Source of the DNA: Branchiostoma floridae
Taxonomy: Eukaryota > Chordata > Leptocardii > Amphioxiformes > Branchiostomatidae
DNA length: 64,000 bases
Direction of reading: 5' to 3'
NCBI RefSeq assembly: GCF_000003815.2
Contig: NC_049983.1
Location: 9,407,470 to 9,471,469 of the forward strand
The notes under the pieces are model-generated. The model was not told where the DNA came from, did not search any database, and saw nothing but the letters and a program-made list of their open reading frames with translations. Of this stretch, positions 50,421 to 62,140 are shown in pieces. Position numbers and translations under genes: made by a program. Positions within the stretch are counted from its first letter, which is position 1; each line of letters starts with the position of its first letter.

Positions 50421-52065
50421 CTGAGTTAAGTCAATAGAGGCTCTGGAGAGGTGCTCGTAACCAGCCCAGACTGTGAGTTTATTTGGTCTCCCAGGAAAAC
50501 ACTAACCTTGGCAATCATTGAATTTTCCCAGCAATAATCAAATAAGTGGAGTTTTCCTCTGCTGTTAATGGAGATAATTATAGAATTTCCATCTTATTTA
50601 ACCCAAGCTTTTGCCTTAATGGCCTGCTGGGCCCTGCCTTATTTCATTACCCAAATTGTAAGGGTTGGGGAGGGGAGGTCCAGAGAAATGGGAAACATAT
50701 GAGACTTCTCTGCCACTGTAAGGGGGCAGGTAGTGCCAGATTCCTGTTTTTACATCACATTCCCTGCACCAGTGCCATGCCCCTTTGGGAGGGAGGGACA
50801 CAAAGTTGAAATGTGTAAATCAAAGCAATCTTGCCTCAATTTACCCTATCTACCCAATTCAATGATAATACTTCTAAGGGTGACTGGGACCAAAATGAGA
50901 TGACGACCCCTCATTAATTGCCACCAGAGCGCAGCCCATGACAAGTGTCACCCCTGTAAAAGGCTACAGAGGAGGGCTGAGATGAGGGTTAATAGAATGG
51001 CAAAAGAGAGATGCTAACTTGGGGGAGGGTTGTGTTGTCTGACTCTGTTGAACCTTGACAGTGCCATGGAAAAGAGACTTACACCTCTGTGGTTCAGGGG
51101 TGGGGGGCTGATGTGGTAGAGCACACGACTGCTGCTAGCTGAGTGCTCCAGAGGTTTTACAGAGGTTAAGAATATCACACGCTAATGTAGTAGGCATTGT
51201 CCCAAAGCCAAAATTCTCACAAGAAGTTGTCTGAAGTTCTTGTAGAAGGATAAATTTATTTTTTGCTTCTTATTTTCACCATCAGGCCACTAGAAGTTGA
51301 TTTGTTGGTCCTCAGGTTTTAAGAAAATATTATTGCACCACAAAATCAACAGCGAAACAGATCCAAGAGTTTGAGGGGAAAGTGTGTACCTTGGGTATAC
51401 ACAAATTAGTCATAGATCAGCGCTGTATACAGTTTTCACTTTTGTTCTGTCCCTCTCATTGTTTTGTAGCCCATGTTGTTAATTTTCATTGTAATATTGG
51501 TATTTTAAGCTTGTGGAAAAACACATGTTCATCAATTTTATATATTTTATATTATAATTTTTGTCACAGATGGGGTGAATTTTTTTCTGTCCAAACAAGC
51601 AAATTTCCATCCTAGTTGGACTGCAAGTTTTCCTATCTGTCCTCTGTCTTTATCTTGACCAGACTTGCTAATGTTAAAACACCTGAGAACCACCTGAAAA
51701 CCAAGGAAATAAATTGCTGTGGCCTTAGTTGCATTTATCAGAGACTGTACAAATCATGATCCATGTCCATCTATATATCATTGTCAATGTGGGAACCATA
51801 GCCCTGTTTTGGCTGGCTGGTGTATTGAGGTAAACCATCTGCACTGTCAGGTGAGTGTGGTCTTTCTGCATAGTTCTGAGACAGGGCACACTCCCGCAGC
51901 AGTGGAACTAAGTTGTCTCTGTCATCGCCCGATTACTCCATCCATGGCGTTGTACTGTGATCTTTAGAGTGTAGCAGGATGTGTGCTAGCTACCTGTATC
52001 TTTGTAGACCCAACAGAGGCAAACAACATGCAGGTAAAAGGGAGTTGAATGCATGATAGGATGGC

Positions 52066-52155
52066 AGAAAAGATGCAGAGGCTGGGAATCAAACCCTTTA
52101 CAATTTCTGACAGTAACTGTGCTGTTTCTGTGAGCTACTGAATGCTGCCATGTCT
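52066..52155 (-). repeat. Possible tRNA-derived SINE head
   Basis: On the - strand CATTCAGTAGCTCACAGAAA resembles a Pol III A box region, and GGGTTTGATTCCCAGCC about 50 nt later resembles a B box. The cloverleaf does not close well, so it is not a functional tRNA. Confidence 0.3.
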
Positions 52156-52549
52156 CATAAAAGCTACCAACAAAAAGTGAGCAAAGATTCCATATTTCTT
52201 CATCATCATGTAATTGCAACAAATATTCAACAGAACATAGTAGAGTTATATTCTGCATAGGCTGATTGCAGACCACATGTATCATATCTTATGTCCATTT
52301 CATTGTGAACAAGAATTCGTTATAAAGTGGTCTTCTAGAGAAAGAAACTCAGAAAGGTGTCTTCTAAGTTGTCACTTTCGTACAGGGTGGCCATTTTGTA
52401 AGTTTGAGCTGTCAGAGTTTCACTTCATCTTTAGAGAATATCTTTCTGCCTTAGATTATTTTGTCTGACAGCTGCTATTAAGCTCCACCAAAGTGCAGGG
52501 TTACCTACCCTCCACAGTTCTTAACCTACACTTTCATGCTTTCTTACAG

Positions 52550-52646
52550 TCTCATCCCATGGTGCTTCACTCCCTGACCCTGACAGCCATGACCTTGGCC
52601 CCCCTTCTCCGTATGGTTCCTCGGGCCACATTTTTCCAACATCAAG
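52550..52646 (+). CDS. Candidate exon, Ser/Pro/Gly-rich, + strand
   Basis: The acceptor TTTCTTACAG is good. Read with two leading nucleotides, the exon encodes SSHGASLPDPDSHDLGPPSP and then YGSSGHIFPTS, open throughout. A GTGTCC donor at 52647 lets it join in frame to the next candidate exon at 52869. The other open frame (SHPMVLHS...) is less protein-like. The required incoming phase does not match the exon at 45450, so an unseen exon or a separate gene would be needed. It is not assigned to any family. Confidence 0.25.
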
Positions 52647-52746
52647 GTGTCCTTTTGACTCAGGTTAGATAGTTAGTGCCCATTTGTCTCTATAATGACA
52701 ATGTTGGGATTATCCTCGCTTGTCACAGATACTTCCCTTGGACTCT

Positions 52747-52760
52747 GTTGCCATGGCAAC
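52747..52760. promoter_or_regulatory. Perfect RFX X-box palindrome
   Basis: GTTGCCATGGCAAC is the idealised X-box. It lies between the two candidate exons at 52.6 and 52.9 kb. Confidence 0.5.
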
Positions 52761-52868
52761 GATGCCTGGAGGTACGATTTGAAAGCCTTGGCGGCATGAT
52801 TAGAGAAGGGCCGGTCGGACTTGGGGGTTCAAGGGGCAGTGAGAAGTCTAACATCATCACATTGACAG

Positions 52869-52902
52869 GAATTCTCTGTCCAGCATCATCAAGTGCATCA
52901 AG
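52869..52902 (+). CDS. Candidate small exon paired with 52550-52646
   Basis: This 34-nt candidate has acceptor CATTGACAG and donor AAG|GTATGG. Joined to the previous candidate it completes AGG and reads RNSLSSIIKCIK, ending in phase 0. The intron between them would be 222 nt. The phase agreement is suggestive, but such a short exon can easily arise by chance. Confidence 0.22.
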
Positions 52903-53512
52903 GTATGGAAGGGTGAGGCAAAAGCTGTGGCCCAGATGTACTAAAAGTACATTCCTAGCAAACCCTACAGTCCTTATGTACTGTAAATGCAGAAATGTTC
53001 ACGATGGATTTATGTTCACGTTTTTTTGCGAGGCTGCTTCACTGCAAACTCAAAACCACTGTGAACACTATATTTTTCCAAAATTAAATCCTCGTGAACT
53101 TAAATGCATTTCCAGTGCCTCAGAATTTTTTTCTGCTTGAAGCAAAAAAGTCTATTTTGGTATCTAAAGATGACCATGAAGTCAAATTATCATTAATTTG
53201 TTTAGGAAACTTTTATATTTCAATGATTAATAGAAGAAAAAGTGTTTGCCGAATCTCATAGTTTGGGCTTGATCTCTTTTCTTTGAATTTCTTTGTAAGT
53301 GTTTTTATGTGTGCTGTCACAACAGTTCTCCTTGTAATGGGACCCACCAGTACTTTTCCTTTTGAAATGGTTCATGTCACTTCCTCTCCAAATTGGCCTG
53401 TGGCCAGTCCAAAGGAGAAGTCAGACTGTTTCTGGTACAGGGAGGTTAGCTTCATCCCTGCTTCTGGGAATGAAACCAAGTCCACCTAATTACTGCAGAC
53501 CCTGTGGCTCAA

Positions 53513-53793
53513 CTGTTCTTCAGATATCAAGAGTAAAGAAACATACCAACAGATGGTTATACGTGTGTATTTATCTAACGCAAAATGGCTAATTTTCTTA
53601 CTAATGGCTTTCAGGCGGTAATAGACGGACCATGTTCATTACATTGTATGATTAGGCTGTTCTTTAGATATCAAGAGTAAAGGAACATACCAACAGATGG
53701 TTATACATGTGCATTTATCTAACAAAATGCCTATTTTCTTCTCATGGCTTTTGGGTTAGACTATATAGACAGACTGTGTTCATTACATTGTAC
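53513..53793. repeat. Tandem duplication, unit 144 bp
   Basis: CTGTTCTTCAGATATCAAGA...CCAACAGATGGTTATAC...TGTTCATTACATTGTA at 53513 recurs at 53657 with few changes. Confidence 0.9.
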
Positions 53794-53799
53794 TTGGAC

Positions 53800-54220
53800 G
53801 CAGTGCTTCCGACTGTCTCTACAGCTCCTGAGACGCTGTAGAACCAAATCGCGAGGCTGTTGCCGTTAACAGAAAAAAGACCCTCATCATCTCCGCAATA
53901 AGTGGACCAAACCCACCCAATTACGGCGAAGCCACAAGGCTCGCCCGTTTGTGGTGATCCCGTCCCGCACAGACGGGCCCCCCTTCTGCCTGGCTCCATC
54001 CTGGTTGGCGGGTAATCCCTGGTAATGGCGTAATGATACATCCTGATCCCCCTCTTCTTCATCAGCATATGCGGCCTGGAAACTCCCGCCAGCCCCACTC
54101 GTACGCTGTGCGGGGTCTGTATGACGGCGGGGGCCCTAATCTTGGAGCTTGGGTGCCTTTCTAGGCTTGATGAGGTGGCTTAGTACGTAAGCTCATTGGC
54201 TGCGGGACGTCTCTTTCAGT
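53800..54220. promoter_or_regulatory. GC/CpG-richer island W
   Basis: Sharp rise in G+C after a tandem duplication. A 118-codon - strand frame (53742-54098) runs through it and into the duplication, which argues against it being a gene. Confidence 0.35.
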
Positions 54221-55269
54221 AATACCACACACTGAAACTTCATATATAAATGTCTGTGCCTTTTTCATGACAGATGTCGGAGTAGGAGTTTGTAAATATT
54301 AGGATTTTCCGAGGTGGGATGTTATATTGGCACGAAAGCAGTGATAGATGTTAAGAGTTACTGCGATGTTACTACAGGGAAGGAACAAGCCAAGCAGAGA
54401 AAAATATCAACATTATTAAAACAAGTAACAGTCTGCTGGACTCGCATTTTTGACGCGTTGCCAAATAATTTGGAGCTGTTGGTGCAGAAATCGTTTGCGA
54501 AGGAAAGTCGGTGGAAAACTTGTGCTATAAGTCAGGACGTCCCTCAAGGACACCATGGCTGACTCAAACTTGTTACAGTTGAACATGACCTCACCAAACA
54601 GATGATACAGTGTTGAAAATTAATTGCTAGCTTATCTCAGAATCCTAAGTTGAATCGGCACAAATAAAACGTTGTCAGTACCTGTATTAATGGACATGTT
54701 TGTTCCAAGGTATTAGTCACAAGTTAGCCAAATGAAATTTTTTTGGGTAAAAATACTAAATATTGGTGTTGTATTTTGTTTATCTGTGTTAAATGATAAA
54801 TCATTGTAAGTACCAGCATTACACAATATTTGTCCTGGAGAAATGGTTTACGAGCTATGTTTTATGACAAACATACATACTTTTCCTACATATTGGTTTC
54901 CTGTTGTTTACCTGACTTTTGTAATGCACCTGCCTTCCTTCCTTCCTTCAATTAAACAGGATTTCCTATTGGTTCAGCTGACAATAAAAATCTTCATAAA
55001 AGATAATGCTATCCTACAAATAAGGGTTGTCCCAGAAAACAAAATAGAGGTAAAAATTCAAAACATGCTGTCTGCAGGAAAAAATGAAACCATAGGTGAG
55101 GGTGTCTGACTGTTTTAATCTATGGTATATGAAATGAAAATAAGGGTAGGATATGACTATGAAACTGACATATCACATGAACCCACTGTTTTGTTTTTTC
55201 AGCAGGCCTAAGTCATTGCAAGGTATGTGACGTTCTACTAGATTGAGCTGGTACATCTGCTCTGCTCTG

Positions 55270-55490
55270 GAACCAAACTAGAGAGAAATTTTGTCAAATT
55301 AAAGAAAAGAAATGAGAACTATACATGTATGTGCCAGCCAGATATCGTGATCCTAACTTTTATCAAGACCTATACAAGTTTCAAGACAATCCATCCAGGC
55401 ATTTTTAGTTATCGTGTTGACACTCGGACAGATACACGAATGCTGCCAAAACTTAAACTTCCTTGGCAAAGGTAATTAGAGTTGCTATTA
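55270..55490 (+). repeat. Probable interspersed repeat remnant (retroposon-tail-like)
   Basis: CAAGTTTCAAGACAATCCAT...GTTGACACTCGGACAGA...CCTTGGCAAAGGTAAT reads like the 3' part of a common deuterostome interspersed repeat. No other copy is in the window and no ORF remains. Identification is from memory. Confidence 0.3.
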
Positions 55491-55739
55491 CATACAGCAT
55501 GATCCTTCAGATGGATCCTTTTCTATATCATTTGGGTTGACTTCTCAGGATTAGCTGGTACACTGTACTTTGCAGCATTTCCCCTTCCAGAGACAATTTT
55601 ACAAAGGTTTATGATTTATTCCTAGTGTATGGGATGATTCACAGTGAAAAATGATCATTTATTTCTTGTAAACCATGTATCAGGGACACTGTTATATCTG
55701 TGCTTTTGGTGGTCTGCCTTTACTAATACCCTTTGAGAG

Positions 55740-56660
55740 GGGGCACTGGTGGGGCAAAAGACTTTTGGTCAGAGTACAATGCTCGCGGTAGGCTCCCGTG
55801 GAGGGCTCCGTGCCTGTGTACTTAACACAGAAGCCGCCCTAAGTGTTTGGTTTTTTTGTATGCACAGACAGGGGTGTTTTACATGTGAATGCTACCTGAT
55901 CCTCTCGATCCACCGTTGTCCAAACCCATCATGGTGTTGATACCCAAAACAATGGGTAGGGCAGTGCGAGCTACCTGCATACCTCAGCACATGCTTCTCA
56001 CATTCTGCACAGGTAGTCACCGCCAATTACATTAGTCTGGGGGCCCTCCAGGCAGGGACCGCTGCCCAATTTCCGGGGTAGGGGAGACAATGAACAAAAC
56101 TGGCAAGCTTGTTCAGGCAGAAGACCACGGGCCAACCCCTACTGTCAAGACGTTTTTGTTCCGAGGATGCGAACCCCGCCGGTGGGCCATTGGCGCTGCT
56201 TACGCTAACTCCACCTTCTCAGTCACTGACGATTACTTCCACCGCGGTGGATGAAGAGTTGATGGCTTAAATGGCGATGAAGCCATGTAGCCCTTCATTA
56301 TTGTAACATGGGGTGTAATTAGCGGCTCTGGCCTTGCCTTCACTACATGTGTGTCCTACCTTCTATTCTCAGTTCTTAGAACAAATTTAAAAGGGGTGAA
56401 ACACTCACAACTTTAGTGAGTGTGGAGATTAAAACATGTTAATAGTTTGTGCATCCCCAGGTTGATTTATGCGGTGCATTTTTGATAATCCTGCGGTGTC
56501 ACTTCGCTCGTTGTGTCGGAAAAGCCCCCTGGGCAAGACTTGCCGCCTGTCTCCATGTCAGGGTCGGGGCCATTGTAGAGCTGACAGCGGTGACACCGCC
56601 ATAATAGTCATGTCAGACAAGTCAAGAATACCGGGGTCCCAACAAGTCAAGTAAATAACT
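55740..56660. promoter_or_regulatory. GC/CpG-richer island X, 3' of the GATA gene
   Basis: Repeat-free and CpG-containing, about 2-3 kb beyond the GATA stop. Includes CCGCGGTGG and GTGTAATTAGCGGC. It could be a downstream enhancer of GATA; no coding content recognised. Confidence 0.35.
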
Positions 56661-58574
56661 GAAGAGGGGTGGCACTCCATGACGCTTGACATTAACTCAC
56701 AGTTGCTTTTGTTTATGAATCACCAACTATTCTTGGCTCTTGCAAGATTGTACTGGCACTACTTCAAATACTATCCACATTTTTACAAGGTTGTCATAGA
56801 CTGTTACAACTAATAGAAAGCTACACTCTTCTGTGAATTTTTGTAGTGATTTGTTGTTTCTATTTTGATAGTTTATAGCTTCAAAGGTCAACACAACTTA
56901 AGAGTTTTCTTGGTAATAATTATCATTAATCACCATGCTAGCCTTCCACTACATGTCACCAAGCACTGTTGGCAACCAGGTTAATGCGTCATACTGACTC
57001 ACGCTCAAATAACCTTTAGAAATATCACCTGACCTCATTTGACCTCAGCAAGGAACAAGACGGAGACGAAATGTCTGTATACAGCTTAACCAGCAGCCTT
57101 TAATAAGTCACAATTTCTTCCATACATGTACAAATAGGCATTGTACATACAAGACATTTAAATAATTTAGTTGGTATCATTGGGACAAGGTAGGGGATAC
57201 AATACATATGGCTATGAACTCTTGGTGCAGATGACACCTTTTAAAAAAACCTGACTTCTCTTGCTTGTTTTTTTTTCTATGATAGTCAAAATACTGGATA
57301 TATTGCACAGCATGTTGGAAGAACAAGTGAACAAAACCAAAAAACAAAGGTGAACTAAATAGAACAACTTCATGGCTACAATTGTGCTGCGTTTAGACAC
57401 TACTATTTACATTAAAGAAGACAAGACAGAAATTTGTCTTGGAGTAACACACGGTTGTCTTCACCAACATCTTCCCTGGGTTCACTTTCTTGAGAAAATG
57501 TTTCTCACTTTGCTATTCTCTTTTCACTGATTCCTGTATAATTTTGCGACATTTCGTTTTTTTTTCACGATTCAAACGGGAAGTCACCAAACACTGCATA
57601 CAGAAACTTAACAATAGGATGATGAATCAAAAAGGAAAATACAAAAATATACCTTCGTGAGGGATAACTATTACTCTTAACAATTTTTCGGTGATCTTAG
57701 TTTCTACGACACACGTTACCTAACCCTTTTTCTCTAGATACAGCATAAATAACAATGTAAGTGTTCTATACAATGATTACAAAGATATCTTTCTTTCACA
57801 ACACAGGAAAACTCTCCTCATAGAGAGACAACAATCTAACTAGGCATGCTTCGAGATTCTGTAACACAACTCAACCCAGACATCAATATTATACTTCGGT
57901 AGCCTACTCTGACATCTGGGCTTGTTAATAATAAGCCCCTCTCTGTCTGTACAAGGTATCCTAGGTACTAATATCTACAGTTTCTGCACTTCGAAATCGT
58001 CAAGACATTACAAGACATCATCATCATGCTCACAGCAACAATAAGTCGTCATGTACAACCACTATACGTGCAGAATAAATGGAGAAACTTTACACAGAAC
58101 ATTTTCGGTCCTGCAACAAATACATATGTATGGCTATCCTGGGAATGTCATGGAATTACATGGAATGGTACATGATGGAAATGTGGGCCCATCTGTAGAG
58201 AGTATACCTAAAATCTCACCCCAAACCAAACCAACGTTGGGATCAATGTTTTCGATTACAAACTATCTGGCTTCAGATTTTGCTAACATGCCCACAGAAG
58301 CTATACTGTGTTCAGCATAGTGCCTCTACAACGTGAAATATTCCTGAAATGACTCTCTTTTGTTTCTTCACAGAAGTGGAATGAGTTTACATGAGGCAGC
58401 TGCCTGAGAGCTCAAGACTTGAAGCTGGAGGCATTGGTTGGTAAAGGTGGGTGTTTTCACAAGGCCAACAACATTCGGAGCTACGTACTAACACTATATA
58501 AAACTTTCTGTATGTGCTCTCTCTCAAGGGTTCTCATTGGTTTGGTAGGCTTTACACTGCATGGCGATAGCCGG

Positions 58575-58580
58575 TTTATT
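58575..58580 (-). terminator. Candidate polyadenylation signal of the GATA gene
   Basis: An AATAAA hexamer on the - strand lies about 225 nt past the stop codon. It is the only perfect hexamer I found on that strand down to about 57.0 kb, and it predicts a short 3' UTR. An ATTAAA variant near 57098-57103 would give a UTR of about 1.7 kb instead. No transcript evidence is available. Confidence 0.45.
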
Positions 58581-58802
58581 AATGCAACATGGTATAATAA
58601 TGGGAAATACTGTATCATCAAGTCCAACGTCACAAAGGGGACATGTAAATGGATTTTTGGTTTCTCAAATCATGCCAGGGCACCTCTGAATTTTACAGGG
58701 CACCCCTGCGAAACTCAGACGTGCACGGTGGCATGACCCTCATTTGGTAAAGTTTAGTTTTTCACTGCAGGGATGAGGTATATGTCGGGGAGCGCGTGCT
58801 CC

Positions 58803-59138
58803 TTACGCCAGTGCACCCACTATACTGGAGGACGTGTGGAGGGGGTGGTGGCCCAGGGACAGTCCGGAGCTGGGGTGCATGTGCGAGGGGTGGGACATCA
58901 TGTGGTGGTTGGTGTAGTTGGAGGGGACGTAGCTCATGTGGGGCATGGTCGCGCTCAGGCTGGCGCCGCAGTCGGAGAAGGGCGGGGAGTTTACCGGCAT
59001 GGACGTGAAGGCCGTCAGCTTGTCGTCCGACTTCATGAGGTTCAGCTCGTCCTGCTTCCCCTTCTTCTTGGACTTGTTGGACACTTTCCTGTTACGTGTC
59101 TGGATGCCGTCCTTCTTCATGGTCAGGGGTCTGTTCAC
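58803..59138 (-). CDS. GATA1/2/3: GATA1/2/3-class factor, last coding exon (basic tail and C-terminus)
   Basis: The exon follows an acceptor CCCCACAG and opens with VNRPLTMKKDGIQTRNRK, the basic arm that continues the C-finger and contacts the minor groove. A lysine-rich nuclear-localisation-like stretch (SNKSKKKGK) comes next. The remaining roughly 80 residues are rich in Ser, His, Pro and Met (MSHPSHMHPSSGLSLGHHP), as in the C-terminal part of vertebrate GATA2/3, and end in IVGALA before a TAA stop. The exon has 111 codons plus stop and joins in phase 0 to the finger exon about 4.1 kb away on the reverse strand. The + strand frames over this exon are shadows. The tail is less conserved than the finger, so subtype rests mainly on the finger and basic arm. 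Confidence 0.96.
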   Translation of the reverse strand: MNRPLTMKKDGIQTRNRKVSNKSKKKGKQDELNLMKSDDKLTAFTSMPVNSPPFSDCGASLSATMPHMSYVPSNYTNHHMMSHPSHMHPSSGLSLGHHPLHTSSSIVGALA

Positions 59139-60011
59139 CTGTGGGGAAACACAGAGATGTACATTCATTAGGGGGGGCTGAGGTAATCCTCTCAACATAC
59201 ATGAATACATTGGTACATGTATACACATGCATACATAATCCTACTTTCTGCCAGACTAATTTTTCAAAGTGGCTTTAGAAAATGTAGAAATTTTGTAAAT
59301 GCTGTTGATTTTAGCACTTTCCCAACAGTTTCACTCAATGAATGTCATAAATTATCTTTGTTATGCTTTGTGTTTTTTGTTGTCTTTTGAATCATTCTCT
59401 TATATTGTACATCAAATCCAATTTTGGTTGTTGTGTAATAGAAAGGTAGCCAAAGAGAGACAATCTGGTAAACCGTTTACCCAATTTGGCCAATTTTTGT
59501 CAACCCATACCAGTCTAGTGCAGACTTCCTAATCCAGATTAATTCAAGTTCCCGTTTCCTTATTAGAATAACAGCAGGAAAGTCAGTAAGCTGTCCACAA
59601 CGATTCTATCACAGGTAGTTGTGAGACATACAATAGATACAGCAAGATGTTGTAGAATTCAAGAAAAACTTCCATCAAATAAAGGAGGCTTGGCTTGGAG
59701 TCAAGTTCAGTCAACCATTTATACAGTTTGACTTTGTGTCCTCCATTTTCGTGTTAGTACTGTTACCCACAGAAGCCAATATACCTAATAACAAGGCACC
59801 ACTGCTAGCTACTGAGAAGCAACAATTATGAGAAAAGGTCACGCCGATAGCTTACATCCCTTATCAAGGCACATTTACTTGCATGACTTCACCATTGTAT
59901 CCTGACTAGTATATCCTATCATGTCATAACCGCCATGAGATAACATCAGAATTGGGTTTCCAAATCCTGCCCTGTGTGTAATGTGTTGTGTAGCATTGTG
60001 AACATCACAAT

Positions 60012-60390
60012 GCTTTCCACTTTAGGTAGATATAAGGTACAATTCAGTATAGTCTACTTGGGATTTTATGAATGGGGAATTGCTGGATGTGGTTCCGTTT
60101 TCATTTAATGAAAATGTTTTACTTTTTTTGCTATCTTTGCTATCCACTTTAGGTAGATATACGGTACAATTCAATATAGTCTACTTGAGATTTTATGAAT
60201 GAGACATTGTTGATTATGGTTCCTTTGTCATTGAATGAAAATAGGATAATTTTATTGCTATCCTTGCTTTCCACTTAAGTTAGATATACGGTACAATTCA
60301 ATATTGTCTACTTTGGACTTTATGAATGGGGCATTGCTGGTTATGGTTTCCTTGTCATTGAATGAAAATGTGGTACATTTTAGGTATCTG
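60012..60390. repeat. Tandem array, 3 x 127 bp, inside the GATA intron
   Basis: GCTTTCCACTTTAGGTAGAT...GGTACAATTCA.TAT.GTCTACTT starts at 60012, 60139 and 60266, an exact 127-nt period with modest divergence. Confidence 0.93.
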
Positions 60391-61106
60391 TTTTATGTTT
60401 GGGTGCCAACAGGATTTGCTGTATAAACATGTAATATTTTCATAGACGGCTCGCAAGTGTGTGCCAACCTGTCACAGATTTGAAGACCGCTCGCGAGCAC
60501 AGCTATTTACGCTCCTCGTTACTTGTTGATTTATCTTTTGTCCAGGTCCCCAAACTTCACCTAAGGGAGCAGAACCCCCACCGTGCAGGGGCGGGCCAGT
60601 CACGCTGTTGTCTATACCGCTGGCGACAGCAAGACACATGCGGTAAGACAAACACAATCTGCCGGCCATTGTCTTCCTAATACGTCCCACCCACTCGCCT
60701 CTTTGTCCCATTGTCACAGATACACTGTTGTCTTTGGGGACAATGAGTAACTAATGTGTAACTCGTATGGCTTCTTGAGGACATCAGTGTTATAAAAGAA
60801 AGATCGTACTTCAGCACTGACATTATGAGGACATCCTCCTATCTCCTACAACTGCCGGAGCACATACTGATCTTGTTAGAACCGAGTGACCCACTTGACG
60901 TGCTCTCTCGTCCTCTCTCTTTAGCAACTTTCCAGGTCAAGCCGTATTCCCGAGTGTGTCTCCCCCGCCTTTCTTAAGAGCACGACCCCAGTATCGGTTT
61001 CATTCCTGAGAAAACATTTTAGGAACTTGGGCTGGGGTCATCCCAGTCGTTTTCTTAACGTCGACAACGATCATGTGTTTCAAAGTTTCAAAACTAACAA
61101 TTAATA

Positions 61107-62140
61107 ATTATCATACAGGTTCTTCATCAGAAGTGCTAATGAATTTAACATGATTTAAACGTCGTCTTAATGAAGACCAGATGATTCTTGGTTTGCCTCC
61201 GAGCGTGAATTAATTAATGAAATTATGCTGGCGCCAAGCACGTGATTAACAAAACAACCACCCGTCTCGAGCTTTGGTGGGGCGTTTCTGGCTGTCACTC
61301 AGAGAGCAAATCCGTGAAATGTGGTCTGTGCCATCGGTGAGACCTGGCGCTATAGTGACAAGTCTTTCTTACTTAAAACTCAAGGTTCTACGAAGGTCCC
61401 ACCTTTTTCGGAAATGAGGAACTTCAAACAGGCTATTATATCGTCGGCAGAGCGTTTTAAGGGGACTCTAGAAACATCCACCCACGAAAACAAACTAAAA
61501 CTTCCCTTATTGAGTCGAACACAAGACCCTCATTGAAACCTAATCAACCATGTAAAGATTTTTACACCGAGCCNNNNNNNNNNNNNNNNNNNNNNNNNNN
61601 NNNNNNNNNNNNNNNNNNNNNNNNNNNNNNNNNNNNNNNNNNNNNNNNNNNNNNNNNNNNNNNNNNNNNNNNNATTATCATACAGGTTCTTCATCAGAAG
61701 TGCTAATGAATTTAACATGATTTAAACGTCGTCTTAATGAAGACCAGATGATTCTTGGTTTGCCTCCGAGCGTGAATTAATTAATGAAATTATGCTGGCG
61801 CCAAGCACGTGATTAACAAAACAACCACCCGTCTCGAGCTTTGGTGGGGCGTTTCTGGCTGTCACTCAGAGAGCAAATCCGTGAAATGTGGTCTGTGCCA
61901 TCGGTGAGACCTGGCGCTATAGTGACAAGTCTTTCTTACTTAAAACTCAAGGTTCTACGAAGGTCCCACCTTTTTCGGAAATGAGGAACTTCAAACAGGC
62001 TATTATATCGTCGGCAGAGCGTTTTAAGGGGACTCTAGAAACATCCACCCACGAAAACAAACTAAAACTTCCCTTATTGAGTCGAACACAAGACCCTCAT
62101 TGAAACCTAATCAACCATGTAAAGATTTTTACACCGAGCC
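61107..62140. repeat. 467-bp block repeated either side of a gap (assembly duplication)
   Basis: 61107-61573 and 61674-62140 appear base-for-base identical, offset 567. The first copy ends exactly at the gap (ACACCGAGCC) and the second starts exactly after it and continues into new sequence. This is the signature of unmerged overlapping contig ends, not of a biological duplication. Confidence 0.93.
61574..61673. other. Assembly gap (100 N)
   Basis: 100 N placeholder between two copies of the same sequence. Confidence 0.99.

Noticed and set aside
51105-51160. Phrase GATGTGGTAGAGCACACGAC resembling a tRNA A box
   Set aside because: No matching B box downstream and no closing acceptor stem.
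53742-54098. 118-codon - strand frame
   Set aside because: It extends into a tandem duplication and has no motif; the GC-rich part explains the open frame.
55195-55224. Micro-exon between TTTTTTCAG and GTATGTG
   Set aside because: Only about 20 nt, the phase cannot be tested, and such sites are expected by chance.
58773-59181. + strand frames opposite the last GATA exon
   Set aside because: Shadows of the real - strand coding exon; the Gly/Val-rich composition is the reverse of a His/Pro/Ser-rich tail.
61321-62103. Two identical 71-codon frames suggesting a duplicated gene
   Set aside because: They lie in the block duplicated by mis-assembly across the gap and have no protein-family similarity.
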